Below are positions 9,271-17,953 of a DNA stretch of 64,000 nt, piece after piece. Location: assembly GCA_947624005.1 (NCBI GenBank), contig CANQHV010000005.1, forward strand, positions 1 through 64,000, written 5' to 3'. The notes under the pieces are model-generated. The model ran no database searches. It was not told the DNA's origin and was given only the letters and a program-made list of their open reading frames with translations. Both the position numbers and the translations under genes were made by a program. The stretch comes from an uncultured Clostridia bacterium. GTDB taxonomy: Bacteria > Bacillota > Clostridia > Christensenellales > Borkfalkiaceae. How positions within the stretch are numbered: the stretch's first letter is position 1; every line of letters starts with the position of its first letter.

Positions 9271-10221
9271 TTATTTGAGAAGATTTTTTATCGAATTTAA
9301 ATCGGCTGAATTTGCCGCCGAAATTATTTTATCGCGGGTCGCGTAACTTAACGGAAATTTCACTTCGTAGTCGTATGTAAGCCCCTCCATCAGGGCGAGC
9401 TTGCCCTCGTGCAGTTTTATGCCGTCGGACATAAGCCCCAATTTTTTTACGCCCTCGGGTTTTGCTTTGAGCGCGGCTATGAAGCCATCCGCCGCCGCGC
9501 GTTTTACGGGGTCGCCCGAGGTGACGGAAATTATCTGATATAAATCGTTGAACTGCGTTACGGGTAAAATTTCAAAGTCCGCGCCGCGCGTCGTCAGTCT
9601 GCTTATATCTCTTTGCGTGCCGAGAAGATACTTGTATTTCCCCCCGATAAGCTGAACGTATGCGCCTGTCGGCGGCAGTACGTCCGCGCCGTTTACACCG
9701 CAGAAAAGCGCGGCGACAGAGGACAAATTGTCTTTACCCGCGTTTATTACTGTATTTTCGGGCGAAATATCCGAAAAATCCGCCCCGTCAAGCGCAAGAA
9801 AGCAGTACCCGCCGTGGCACCAAATATAGGGCTTGCCGTCCTCTAAACAGCTTTCGAACCCGTAAGCGCCCGCTGGGTATGAAATCGCGTCGGGGATTAT
9901 CCCCTTTTCCAGATTTTCCCTCGCGGCTTCCGCCGTCACCGAAACAACCGTCACGTAAACGCGCGCGCTTTTCGAGTATTCCGCCGAAACCTCGGAAAGA
10001 TAGGTCGCGCGCGAGCCTTTGCCGCCCTCGAAACCGTCAATCTGCCAGACGGAAAGCGAAAGCATTTTGTTTTCACCCGCCGCGCTGTCCGTTTTTTTTG
10101 TTATAATTACCGAAAACGCCGCGATAATTACGCAAAATACGGCGACAAAAGGCAATAACCGCTTTAAAATACGCAGAATTCGCATATTATATTTTACACG
10201 CGAAAACGCCCGAAAATTCAT
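9271..10221 (-). CDS. Membrane-anchored solute-binding-protein-like protein
   Basis: A protein of up to 316 residues with a basic N-terminus and one hydrophobic segment (LLPFVAVFCVIIAAFSVIIT), probably an uncleaved anchor or a signal peptide without a lipobox. The exported part resembles an ABC-transporter solute-binding protein: LSVWQIDGFEGGKGSRATYL near the start and a C-terminal lobe with LTYDYEVKFPLSYAT. No permease or ATPase is nearby, so transport is unlikely to be its only role and it may be a sensor or orphan binding protein. The start is uncertain: ATG 10221 lies 2 nt from a 10-bp hairpin and lacks a Shine-Dalgarno; ATG 10185 keeps the membrane segment. Confidence 0.65.
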   Translation of the reverse strand: MNFRAFSRVKYNMRILRILKRLLPFVAVFCVIIAAFSVIITKKTDSAAGENKMLSLSVWQIDGFEGGKGSRATYLSEVSAEYSKSARVYVTVVSVTAEAARENLEKGIIPDAISYPAGAYGFESCLEDGKPYIWCHGGYCFLALDGADFSDISPENTVINAGKDNLSSVAALFCGVNGADVLPPTGAYVQLIGGKYKYLLGTQRDISRLTTRGADFEILPVTQFNDLYQIISVTSGDPVKRAAADGFIAALKAKPEGVKKLGLMSDGIKLHEGKLALMEGLTYDYEVKFPLSYATRDKIISAANSADLNSIKNLLK

Positions 10222-10223
10222 AA

Positions 10224-10251
10224 GGGAGTATTCAAATTAAAGAATACTCCC
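10224..10251. repeat. Hairpin immediately upstream of the solute-binding-like gene
   Basis: GGGAGTATTC/GAATACTCCC, 10-bp perfect stem with an 8-nt AT loop. On the minus strand it ends 2 nt before ATG 10221. It could be a terminator for the yebC unit (poor U-run) or block ribosome access to that ATG. Confidence 0.6.
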
Positions 10252-10306
10252 CCGCTCATTCAAAAAACATGCCGAACGGCAACGCCTTTTAAATAAGCTA
10301 TATAAA

Positions 10307-10320
10307 AAGCGTCGCCGCTT
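10307..10320 (-). terminator. Possible weak terminator after yebC
   Basis: Minus strand AAGCG, GCGA, CGCTT followed by TTTATATAG, 41 bp past the yebC stop. The stem is only 5 bp. Confidence 0.35.
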
Positions 10321-10360
10321 GTAATAATATTTTGCGTGCAAATTATTAAATTATTCGCGA

Positions 10361-11101
10361 TTACTCGTCTTCTTCGTCGTCGGGCAAATCCACGTTATGG
10401 TACACGTCCTGCACGTCGTCGAGTTCTTCAAGCCTTTCGAGCATCTTTTTGAAAGTCGCAAGCTTGTCGTCGTCCAGCATGATATAGTTCTGCGGCACCA
10501 TTTTTACCTCTGATTCGAGGAAATTAAGCCCCTTGCTTTCGAAATACTTATGCGCCGACGACCATTTTTCGGGCGCGGTGTATACTTCGTATACGTCGTC
10601 CTCGCTTATATAATCGTCCGCTTCGGCTTCGAGGCAGTACTCCATCATTGTGTCTTCGTCAAGCGCGACGGTGCGCTCGATTACTATTACGCCCTTGTCG
10701 TCGAACATATACGAAACGCAACCCGTGTTGCCCATCTGACCGCCGCATTTGCTCATCGTCGAACGGATATCTCCCGCGGTGCGGTTTACGTTGTCGGTAA
10801 GCGTTTTTATAATGACCGCCGAACCGCCCACGCCGTAACCTTCGTAAGTCAGCTCTTTATATTCCTTGTCGCCGAGTTCGCCCGCCGCCTTTGCGATAGA
10901 GCGTTTTATATTTTCGTTAGGCATATTCGCCGCTTTTGCCTTGGCAATGACGTCGGCGAGTTTCGAGTTGGTGTCGGGGTTGGGATTACCCTTTGCCGCA
11001 ACCGCAAGCTCGCGCCCTATTTTAGTGAATTTTGCGCCGCGGGCTGCGTCGGTTTTGCCCTTTTTTGCGGCTATATTGTGCCATTTGGAATGTCCAGACA
11101 T
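10361..11101 (-). CDS. yebC: YebC/PmpR-family protein (DUF28)
   Basis: A 246-residue YebC-family protein of normal length, opening MSGHSKWHNIAAKKGKTDAARG, the family hallmark, with the conserved GYGVGGSAVIIKTLTDNVNRT block. Members have been described as DNA-binding regulators and, more recently, as factors relieving ribosome stalling at proline-rich stretches; which applies here cannot be read from sequence. The C-terminus is very acidic (LPDDEEDE). The start has AAGGAG, and it begins 1 bp after the upstream methyltransferase gene, with which it forms an operon. Confidence 0.95.
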   Translation of the reverse strand: MSGHSKWHNIAAKKGKTDAARGAKFTKIGRELAVAAKGNPNPDTNSKLADVIAKAKAANMPNENIKRSIAKAAGELGDKEYKELTYEGYGVGGSAVIIKTLTDNVNRTAGDIRSTMSKCGGQMGNTGCVSYMFDDKGVIVIERTVALDEDTMMEYCLEAEADDYISEDDVYEVYTAPEKWSSAHKYFESKGLNFLESEVKMVPQNYIMLDDDKLATFKKMLERLEELDDVQDVYHNVDLPDDEEDE

Positions 11102-11102
11102 A

Positions 11103-11831
11103 TCAAATCTCCTTACTTTTTAAAGCGTACATAATAATTCCCGCCGAAACTGCGGCGTTCAAGCTTTCGCAGGTGGCGCGCATCGGAATTTTTACCGTAT
11201 AATCGGCGGCGCGCATAACTTCGCGCGAGATACCGTTGCCCTCGTTGCCTATACACAGGCAGAATTTTTCGGGCGGGGTAAAGCCGAAAACGTTTTCGCC
11301 GTCCATATCCGCCGCTATTTTTCTGACGCCGCCGAGAATTTTAAGCGTTTCTTCGCGCGTGCCGCGCATAATCTTGGTAAAAAACACCCCGCTCATACTT
11401 GCGCGCACCGCTTTGGGCGAAAACGGGTCGGCGCAGTCCGCCAGATAAATTTCGTCGTAACCCGCCGCGTTTGCCGTGCGTATGATTGTGCCTACGTTGC
11501 CCGCGTCCTGAAGCCCGTCCAAAAAAATACAGCTTTTTTCGGGCGGACGAAGCGACGTATCCGGCATAACCGCCGCCGCCATTACGCCCTGCGGCGTTTT
11601 TTCGGTCGAAATGCTTGCAAAAACCTGCTCGCTTACGACGGTCGCGCCCGCAAATTCGCCCTCGTAATCGGACGTGCAGACGATTTTAAGCAATTCCACG
11701 TTTGCCGCCGCCGCTTCGCGAACGCTTTTTTCTCCCTCGACGATATACGCCGAGTATTCGCGGCGGAACTTTTTGTCGGCAAGCGACGAAAAATACTTTA
11801 CAGTAGGGTTCTGCTTCGAAGTAATTACCAT
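11103..11831 (-). CDS. TrmH/SpoU-family RNA 2'-O-methyltransferase
   Basis: A 242-residue SPOUT methyltransferase using S-adenosylmethionine to methylate a ribose 2'-OH in rRNA or tRNA. The N-terminal part (TSKQNPTVKYFSSLADKKFRREYSA) is the substrate-binding L30e-like domain. The C-terminal knot shows the three SpoU motifs: LDGLQDAGNVGTIIRTA, CLCIGNEGNGIS, and IPMRATCESLNAAVSAGI. Length and layout fit YsgA/RlmB-like 23S rRNA enzymes. It is encoded between the rplT terminator and yebC. Exact target nucleotide unknown. Confidence 0.92.
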   Translation of the reverse strand: MVITSKQNPTVKYFSSLADKKFRREYSAYIVEGEKSVREAAAANVELLKIVCTSDYEGEFAGATVVSEQVFASISTEKTPQGVMAAAVMPDTSLRPPEKSCIFLDGLQDAGNVGTIIRTANAAGYDEIYLADCADPFSPKAVRASMSGVFFTKIMRGTREETLKILGGVRKIAADMDGENVFGFTPPEKFCLCIGNEGNGISREVMRAADYTVKIPMRATCESLNAAVSAGIIMYALKSKEI

Positions 11832-11842
11832 ACTTTCAAAAA

Positions 11843-11870
11843 AAATTAAGCCTTAAAAAAGGCTTAATTT
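11843..11870 (-). terminator. Terminator of the infC-rpmI-rplT operon
   Basis: Minus strand AAATTAAGCC, 8-nt T-rich loop, GGCTTAATTT, continuing into TTTTTT. It lies 6 bp past the rplT stop. Confidence 0.85.
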
Positions 11871-11875
11871 ACAAA

Positions 11876-12226
11876 TTATAAAGCTTGTTTCGCCTTTTCA
11901 GCCAACGCTCCGAACGCCTGCGCGTCGTTTACGGCAAGCTCGGCAAGCATCTTTCTGTTGAGTTCGACGCCCGCGTTTTTAAGTCCGTGCATAAATTTGG
12001 AATAGGAAAGTCCGTTAAGTCTTGCCGCGGCGTTAATGCGGGCAATCCAAAGACTGCGCATATCGCGCTTTCTCATTTTTCTGCCGATGAAAGCGTAGTT
12101 GAGCGACTTCATAACGGCTTGTCTTGCGATTCTGTAATTCTTCGATTTATAACCGCGATAACCTTTTGCAAGACGTAAAATCTTTCTGCGCTTCTTTAAA
12201 GCGTTGACGGTTCTTTTAATACGCAT
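11876..12226 (-). CDS. rplT: 50S ribosomal protein L20
   Basis: A 116-residue L20, highly basic ([19 protein letters not shown], then [20 protein letters not shown]). It binds 23S rRNA early in 50S assembly and, in Firmicutes, represses its own operon by binding the infC leader. Start has GGAGGT. It is the last gene of infC-rpmI-rplT, followed by a strong terminator. Confidence 0.98.
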   Translation of the reverse strand: MRIKRTVNALKKRRKILRLAKGYRGYKSKNYRIARQAVMKSLNYAFIGRKMRKRDMRSLWIARINAAARLNGLSYSKFMHGLKNAGVELNRKMLAELAVNDAQAFGALAEKAKQAL

Positions 12227-12241
12227 TGTGTGCTACCTCCG

Positions 12242-12442
12242 TTAATCCTTATAAGGAATCATCGCTTTTACGTTGGATTCCTGCGTAGTGGAAACAAGCG
12301 TATTCTTACGCAAATTTCTCTTTCTTTTTCTGTTTTTAGTTTCTGCCTTGTGGTTTTTGCCGCCGTGCGGTCTTTTAACCTTGCCTGTCGCGGTCAGCCA
12401 GAAACGCTTTTTGCTGCCGCTGTGTGATTTCTGCTTGGGCAT
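12242..12442 (-). CDS. rpmI: 50S ribosomal protein L35
   Basis: A 66-residue L35 (MPKQKSHSGSKKRFWLTATG, then KVKRPHGGKNHKAETKNRKR), basic and of normal length. It lies between infC (27 bp upstream) and rplT (15 bp downstream), the conserved order of this operon. Confidence 0.98.
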   Translation of the reverse strand: MPKQKSHSGSKKRFWLTATGKVKRPHGGKNHKAETKNRKRKRNLRKNTLVSTTQESNVKAMIPYKD

Positions 12443-12469
12443 ATCCTATCCTCCATTAATTTTGCGATT

Positions 12470-12982
12470 TTATTTGGCGGGCGAAAGCATCATTATAATG
12501 TTTCTGCCCTCGGTAACGGGTTTTTTGTCCTGTACCGCCTTGCCTTCAAGACCTTCGAAAAAGTCTTGCATAACCTTTACTCCCTGATAAGCGCGGGCGT
12601 TTTCGCGACCTTTCATTCTTATCGAAACCTTTACTTTGTTGCCGGCTTCGAGGAATTTAAGGCACTGCTTGGTTTTGACTGCGATATCGCCGACGTCGAT
12701 TGTCATCGAAAGGCGTATTTCTTTCAACTCGATTATAGTCTGATTTTTGCGGTTTTCCTTGTCGCGTTTCGACTGCTCGTACTTGAACTTGGAATAATCC
12801 ATAATTTTGCATACGGGCGGATTTGCGTTAGGCGAGATTTTAACGAGATCGAGGTCCGCGTCGTAGGCGAGTCTTTGCGCTTCCTGCGAGCTGACCACGC
12901 CTATCATCGCGCCGTCTTCGCCAATCAATCTTACTTCCTTGTCGCGTATGGCTTCGTTTACCGAATATAAATCTTTTATAAT
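12470..12982 (-). CDS. infC: Translation initiation factor IF-3 with an AUU start codon
   Basis: A 170-residue IF-3 that prevents premature 50S joining and proofreads the start codon. The frame is open upstream of any ATG/GTG/TTG that gives a full-length protein; the only start giving the conserved N-terminus (IKDLYSVNEAIRDKEVRLIGEDGAMIG region) is ATT at 12980-12982, 4 nt after AGAGGTG. AUU is the known rare infC start codon, which IF-3 itself discriminates against, giving autoregulation. A start at TTG 12928 would remove 18 conserved residues. Leader 12983-13125 carries the L20-type control element. Confidence 0.95.
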   Translation of the reverse strand: MIKDLYSVNEAIRDKEVRLIGEDGAMIGVVSSQEAQRLAYDADLDLVKISPNANPPVCKIMDYSKFKYEQSKRDKENRKNQTIIELKEIRLSMTIDVGDIAVKTKQCLKFLEAGNKVKVSIRMKGRENARAYQGVKVMQDFFEGLEGKAVQDKKPVTEGRNIIMMLSPAK

Positions 12983-13125
12983 CTTACACCTCTTTGAAAA
13001 ATTCCGAAAAATATCGGGTTGCGCAATGCAACCCGATAAAATTACAAACCTGCGGTCTGTTTTTTACCATTATCTTGCCGGACAAAACGTTTGGACGGCG
13101 AAAGGGGTTGCCTTTGCTTTAACGA
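12983..13125 (-). promoter_or_regulatory. L20-type leader / attenuator of infC-rpmI-rplT
   Basis: The roughly 140-nt leader contains an ACAGACC...GGTTTGT hairpin around a GCA loop and then a terminator-like hairpin ATCGGGTTGC/GCAACCCGAT (13013-13037) followed by ATTTTT just before the ribosome-binding site. This is the arrangement of the Firmicutes L20 leader, in which excess L20 favours premature termination. Assignment to the known RNA family is by position and shape, not by covariance search. Confidence 0.7.
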
Positions 13126-13129
13126 TAAC

Positions 13130-13158
13130 ATTCTAACCCAAAATTACGGTTCTGTCAA
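13130..13158 (-). promoter_or_regulatory. Promoter of the infC operon
   Basis: TTGACA (13153-13158), 17-bp spacer, TAGAAT (13130-13135), minus strand. Confidence 0.85.
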
Positions 13159-13168
13159 CTTTTTTCAA

Positions 13169-15124
13169 TCAGAAAATAACCTTTTTTGCGTTTTCGTCGA
13201 CGATTTTTGCGATAAAAGCGTCTACGGGAACGGTTTCCTTTTCTTCCACGCCGCGCTTATTGACGTTTACGGAGTTTTCTTCCGCCTCTTTGTCGCCGAC
13301 GACAAGGACGTAAGGAATTTTCTCCATCTTCGCCTCGCGGATTTTATAGCCTATCTTTTCGTTGCGCTTGTCTACTTCGACGCGTATGCCGCGTTCGCGC
13401 AATCTGTCCGCGACCGAAAGCGCATAGTCGAGCGCGCGGTCGGTTATCGGCAGAATTTTAGCCTGCGTAGGGCACATCCAAAGCGGGAACGCGCCCGCAT
13501 ACTTTTCGATTAACAGCGCAAGCGTTCTTTCGTAACAGCCTATCGAACTGCGGTGAATGATGTATGGCGTGCGTTTTTCGCCGTCCGCGTCCACATACTG
13601 CATTTCGAAACTGTGACCCGCCGCAAAATCTATCTGAATGGTTATCAAAGTATCTTCTTTGCCGTAAACGTTGCGCGCCTGAACGTCGAGCTTCGGACCG
13701 TAGAAAGCCGCCTCGTCGTCCGCCTCGACATAATCGAGTTTCAAATCGTCGAGAATCTTCTTCATCATACTCTCGGTCGCGTTCCACGCCTCGTCGTCGT
13801 CGATATATTTATCGGACTTTGACGCGCCGCGCTTTGAAAAGCGGAAAGTTACGTCGTTTCTCATTCCGAGCGCGTCGAGTATGCCGTAAGATAAATCGAG
13901 GCAACGCTTGAACTCCTCTTCGACCTGCTCTTTGGTGCAGATTATATGACCGTCCGAAAGCGTAAACTGCCGCACGCGTATAAGCCCGTGCATTTCGCCC
14001 GAAGCCTCTTTTCTGAATTCGGTCGCCGTTTCCGAGTATCTGACGGGCAAATCGCGGTAGCTTTTAAGCCCGTTTTTGTATATCTGGTATTGGAACGGGC
14101 AGGTCATAGGGCGAAGCGCCATAACTTCTTCGCCGTCGGGGCTTTCGCCGTTTTCGTCCACGTCGCCGAGGATAAACATTTTATCGCGGTAGTGCGCCCA
14201 GTGTCCCGATATCTTGTATAAGTCGGACTTTGCCATAAGGGGCGTACGGGTAATCATAAACCCGCGCTTTTCCTCTTCGTCCTCTACAAAACGCGATAAA
14301 ATCTGTATGATTTTTGCCCCTTTGGGCATTAAAATGGGCAATCCCTGCCCAATAACGTCGCTTGTCATAAATATGCCGAGGTCGCGCCCGAGTTTGTTAT
14401 GGTCGCGTTTTTTCGCCTCTTCTACTGCGACAAGATATTCTTCGAGTTGCGATTTTTTCTCGAACGCCGTGCCGTATATTCTGGTAAGCATCTTGTTCTT
14501 TTCGTTTCCGCGCCAATATGCGCCCGTAAGCGAAGTGAGCTTGAACGCCTTGATTTTACCCGTGTTGGGCAGGTGAGGACCGCGGCAAAGGTCGGTAAAC
14601 GAACCCTGTTTATAGAACGAAATCACGGCGTCGGACGGAAGGTCGCGGATTAACTCGACCTTGTACTTTTCGTGGTATTTTTCCATAAGTTTTACAGCCT
14701 CTTCGCGGGGAAGTTCAAACCTTTCGATAGGCGTTTTCGAACTTATGATTTTTTCCATTTCGCGCTCGATTTTGGCAAAATCGTCCTGCGTTATCGGGGT
14801 ATTGAAGTCGATATCGTAGTAAAATCCGTTTTCTATGACGGGTCCTATTGCAAGCGAGCAAGTGGGGTAAATGTTTTTTACCGCCTGCGCAAGCACGTGC
14901 GCGCAGGTATGGCGGTAAACTTCCAAACCCTCTTTGTCTTTAAGCGTGACTATTTCGAGTTTGTCGCCGTCGGAAAGCTTTGCGCTTAAATCGACGAGCT
15001 TGCCGTTGATTTTTGCGGCGACTGCGCTGCGCGACAGCCCTTCGGATATCGCAAGGGCGGCGTCGGCGCACGTTGCGCCGCCGTCGAGATTGAGTTTTTC
15101 GCCGTTTTTAAGTAAAATTTCCAT
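13169..15124 (-). CDS. thrS: Threonyl-tRNA synthetase
   Basis: A 651-residue class II synthetase charging tRNA-Thr. Order: N-terminal TGS domain (MEILLKNGEKLNLDGGATCADA), editing domain with HTCAHVLAQAVK (the HxxxH zinc motif), then the catalytic core with motif 2 region LRPMTCPFQYQIYK and FRKEASGEMHGLIRVRQF, motif 3 GCYERTLALLIEKYAG, and the C-terminal anticodon-binding domain from about residue 545. The zinc-binding Cys of the core is in MTCPFQ. Upstream is a complete Thr T-box with specifier ACC, and the cognate tRNA-Thr(GGT) gene is in this window. Confidence 0.97.
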   Translation of the reverse strand: MEILLKNGEKLNLDGGATCADAALAISEGLSRSAVAAKINGKLVDLSAKLSDGDKLEIVTLKDKEGLEVYRHTCAHVLAQAVKNIYPTCSLAIGPVIENGFYYDIDFNTPITQDDFAKIEREMEKIISSKTPIERFELPREEAVKLMEKYHEKYKVELIRDLPSDAVISFYKQGSFTDLCRGPHLPNTGKIKAFKLTSLTGAYWRGNEKNKMLTRIYGTAFEKKSQLEEYLVAVEEAKKRDHNKLGRDLGIFMTSDVIGQGLPILMPKGAKIIQILSRFVEDEEEKRGFMITRTPLMAKSDLYKISGHWAHYRDKMFILGDVDENGESPDGEEVMALRPMTCPFQYQIYKNGLKSYRDLPVRYSETATEFRKEASGEMHGLIRVRQFTLSDGHIICTKEQVEEEFKRCLDLSYGILDALGMRNDVTFRFSKRGASKSDKYIDDDEAWNATESMMKKILDDLKLDYVEADDEAAFYGPKLDVQARNVYGKEDTLITIQIDFAAGHSFEMQYVDADGEKRTPYIIHRSSIGCYERTLALLIEKYAGAFPLWMCPTQAKILPITDRALDYALSVADRLRERGIRVEVDKRNEKIGYKIREAKMEKIPYVLVVGDKEAEENSVNVNKRGVEEKETVPVDAFIAKIVDENAKKVIF

Positions 15125-15131
15125 AATTTCT

Positions 15132-15337
15132 CCAAAAAAAAGCCTTAAACGATAAAAAATCGTTTAAGGACGCAAATTTTTTGCGCGGTTCCACCTTAAT
15201 TGCTTTAAAAAGCCGCTCTTTAAGTGCGCGCGTATTTTATAAAAGCGGTTTCCCTCTCCCCTCGGAATATGCGGCTCGCAGCGAACGCCGCACTCTCTGA
15301 AAGACCTCGGAAGGTACTTGTCTTTTTACGCGAGCAT
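15132..15337 (-). promoter_or_regulatory. T-box riboswitch for tRNA-Thr (thrS leader)
   Basis: The minus strand contains the T-box AAGGTGGAACCGCG (15184-15197), part of an antiterminator stem closing with GCGTCCTT, followed by a strong terminator, CCTTAAACGAT/ATCGTTTAAGG plus an unbroken T-run (15143-15169). The Stem I signature AGAGAG is at about 15294-15299. A likely specifier is ACC (15247-15249, followed by G) in GGGAAACCGC. The variable base of TGGAACC is A, which pairs with the U73 discriminator of the tRNA-Thr at 202-274. Uncharged tRNA-Thr should stabilise antitermination and raise ThrS. Confidence 0.92.
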
Positions 15338-15341
15338 TATC

Positions 15342-15370
15342 ATTTTATTACCTTTGAAGATTTTTGTCAA
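15342..15370 (-). promoter_or_regulatory. Promoter of the thrS T-box transcript
   Basis: TTGACA (15365-15370), 17-bp spacer, TAAAAT (15342-15347), minus strand; the start site falls just upstream of Stem I. Confidence 0.88.
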
Positions 15371-15401
15371 CAACTTTAAAAGCCTTTGCGGCTGAAAATA
15401 T

Positions 15402-15430
15402 TTGCTATTTGCGGCGTATTCGGTTATAAT
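15402..15430 (+). promoter_or_regulatory. Promoter of leuS
   Basis: TTGCTA (15402-15407), 17-bp spacer, TATAAT (15425-15430). It is divergent from the thrS promoter, 31 bp away. The leader is only about 25 nt and carries TAAGGA, so no T-box is present on leuS. Confidence 0.85.
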
Positions 15431-15460
15431 AATGTGGATTAAGAGTAAGGACGCTTTTTT

Positions 15461-17869
15461 ATGGCATACACGAATTTCAACGAAGTCGAAAAGAAATGGA
15501 TTAAATATTGGGAAGACCATAAAACTTTCCATACCGATTTAAACGATTTTTCCAAACCCAAATATTACGTTTTGGATATGTTCCCCTACCCCTCGGGCGC
15601 GGGTTTGCACGTCGGACACCCCGAAGGCTACACCGCCACCGATATACTCGCGAGAATGAAGCGGATGCAGGGCTTCAACGTTTTGCACCCGATAGGTTTT
15701 GACAGTTTCGGTCTGCCCGCCGAGCAATACGCCATAAATACGGGGCATAATCCCGAGGGCTTTACACAGCAGAATATCGCCACTTTTACCTCGCAACTTA
15801 AAATGCTTGGGCTTTCGTACGATTGGGACCAGACCGTTTCGACCTGCGACCCCTCTTACTACAAATGGACGCAGTGGATTTTCAAGCAGCTTTATAACGC
15901 GGGGCTGGCGCGCTATGTGGAAACGCCCGTAAATTGGTGCGAAGAACTCGGCACCGTGCTTGCCAACGACGAAATCATCGACGGCAAGTCCGAACGCGGC
16001 GGCTTCCCCGTTGTGCGCAAAAATATGAAGCAATGGGTCATCGACATAAACAAGTATGCCGAAAGACTTTTGGAAGGGCTTGACGAACTCGATTGGCCCG
16101 AAGCTTCGAAAACCGCGCAGAGAAATTGGATAGGCAAGTCCGTCGGCGCAAACGTGGATTTCAAAATAGACGGCTCCGACGAAAGTTTTACCGTCTTTAC
16201 CACCCGTTGCGACACGCTTTTCGGCGCGACTTACTGCGTGCTTGCCCCCGAGCATAAGCTCGTCGATAAAATTACTTCGCCCGCGCAGAAAGCCGAAGTC
16301 GAAACCTATAAAAAAATTTGCGCGTCGAAGTCCGACCTCGAACGCACCGAACTCAACAAGGAAAAAACAGGCGCGTTTACGGGCGCGTATGCAATAAACC
16401 CCGTCAACGGCAGAAAAATACCCGTTTGGATTTCGGACTACGTTTTAACATCTTACGGCACGGGCGCGATTATGGCGGTTCCCGCGCACGATACGCGCGA
16501 CTACGAATTTGCCAAAAAATTCGGTATTCCCATAATTCAGGTGCTCGAAGGCGGCGATATCGAAAAAGAAGCCTACACGCAAGACGGCACGCACATAAAT
16601 TCGGGATTTTTAAACGGGCTTAACAAGCAGGAAGCCATAGATAAAATGGCAAAATGGCTTGAAGAACATAATTGCGGCAAAAAAACCGTGACATATAAAC
16701 TGCGTGAATGGATTTTCGCCCGCCAGAGATATTGGGGCGAACCCCTCCCCGTCGTACACCTCGGAAACGGCGAGGTCGCGCTTACGGACGACAGCGAACT
16801 CCCCGTAATTCTCCCCGAAATGAGCGATTACAAGGCGCACGGCGGCAACGCGCCGCTTGAAAACGCGCCCGATTGGGTAAACGTCGAAATCAACGGAGTA
16901 AAGGGCAAGCGCGAAACGACGACTATGCCGGGCTCCGCAGGGTCGAGCTGGTACTTTTTACGCTATTGCGACCCCCACAACGACAAAGAGTTTGCGTCTT
17001 ACGACCTTTTGAAGCATTGGATGCCCGTAGACTTTTACCTCGGCGGCAAAGAACACCTTGTCGGACACCTTTTATACTCCCGCTTCTGGAATAATTTTCT
17101 GTACGACAAAGGGCTTGTGCCTTATAAAGAGCCGTTCAAAAAACTTTTCCATCAGGGAATGGTCCTCGGCGAGGACGGAAACAAAATGTCGAAGAGCCTC
17201 GGCAACGTCATTAACCCCAACGATATCGTACGCAACTACGGCGCGGACGTTTTGAGAATGTACGAAATGTTTATGGGGCCCGTCGCGGACACAAAACCTT
17301 GGAATACAGCGAATATCGAGGGCGTAAAGAAGTTTATCGACAGAATTTACCGCATTTACTGCGAAAGCGACAGCATTTCCGACGAGCCTAACCCGAACCT
17401 CGAAAAAATTTACAATCAGACTGTCAAAAAGGTCGGCGAGGACTATACGGCTATGAAGATTAACACCGCGATATCGCAGATGATGATTTTCGTCAACGCC
17501 GTGTATAAAGAGCTTTCGGACGGCAGAAAACTGCCGCGCGAATACGCCGAGGGCTTTATAAAACTGTTAAACCCCGTCATTCCGTTCCTTACCGAAGAAA
17601 TCTGGACGACGACGCTCGGGCATAAAGATACGATAGCGTACGAAAAATGGCCCGAATTTGACGAAACCAAGTGCGGCGAGGACGATTTCGAATATGCCGT
17701 GCAGGTAAACAGCAAAATTAAGGCGAAAATACGAATCCCCGCCGATATGCCTGCCGAAGAGATTGAAAAACTTGTAAAATCGTCGGCGGATATCGCCCCC
17801 CTTATCGAGGGCAAGACGATTAAAAAATTCATTCTTGTTCCGAAACGACTGATAAATATAATTGTCTGA
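15461..17869 (+). CDS. leuS: Leucyl-tRNA synthetase
   Basis: An 802-residue class Ia synthetase. The HIGH-equivalent is [20 protein letters not shown] near residue 40; the CP1 editing domain lies at about 220-390 ([19 protein letters not shown] is its Asp-containing hydrolytic motif); [12 protein letters not shown] at about residue 580 is the KMSKS loop; the C-terminal anticodon domain follows and ends in [31 protein letters not shown] precedes the ATG. It is the only plus-strand gene in the first half of the window and converges on the large surface-protein gene, sharing a palindromic terminator. Confidence 0.97.
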   Translation: MAYTNFNEVEKKWIKYWEDHKTFHTDLNDFSKPKYYVLDMFPYPSGAGLHVGHPEGYTATDILARMKRMQGFNVLHPIGFDSFGLPAEQYAINTGHNPEGFTQQNIATFTSQLKMLGLSYDWDQTVSTCDPSYYKWTQWIFKQLYNAGLARYVETPVNWCEELGTVLANDEIIDGKSERGGFPVVRKNMKQWVIDINKYAERLLEGLDELDWPEASKTAQRNWIGKSVGANVDFKIDGSDESFTVFTTRCDTLFGATYCVLAPEHKLVDKITSPAQKAEVETYKKICASKSDLERTELNKEKTGAFTGAYAINPVNGRKIPVWISDYVLTSYGTGAIMAVPAHDTRDYEFAKKFGIPIIQVLEGGDIEKEAYTQDGTHINSGFLNGLNKQEAIDKMAKWLEEHNCGKKTVTYKLREWIFARQRYWGEPLPVVHLGNGEVALTDDSELPVILPEMSDYKAHGGNAPLENAPDWVNVEINGVKGKRETTTMPGSAGSSWYFLRYCDPHNDKEFASYDLLKHWMPVDFYLGGKEHLVGHLLYSRFWNNFLYDKGLVPYKEPFKKLFHQGMVLGEDGNKMSKSLGNVINPNDIVRNYGADVLRMYEMFMGPVADTKPWNTANIEGVKKFIDRIYRIYCESDSISDEPNPNLEKIYNQTVKKVGEDYTAMKINTAISQMMIFVNAVYKELSDGRKLPREYAEGFIKLLNPVIPFLTEEIWTTTLGHKDTIAYEKWPEFDETKCGEDDFEYAVQVNSKIKAKIRIPADMPAEEIEKLVKSSADIAPLIEGKTIKKFILVPKRLINIIV

Positions 17870-17882
17870 CAATAAAAAATGG

Positions 17883-17917
17883 GCGCGGCGCGCGGGCAAA
17901 TTGCCCGCGCGCCGCGC
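17883..17917. terminator. Bidirectional terminator between leuS and the MBG surface protein gene
   Basis: A 17-bp perfect inverted repeat, GCGCGGCGCGCGGGCAA/TTGCCCGCGCGCCGCGC around one base, with AAAAAAT on the left and TTTTT on the right. It serves leuS (+) and the surface-protein gene (-). Confidence 0.9.
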
Positions 17918-17953
17918 TTTTTGCGACACATTTTTTATACATTATTTATGCGT

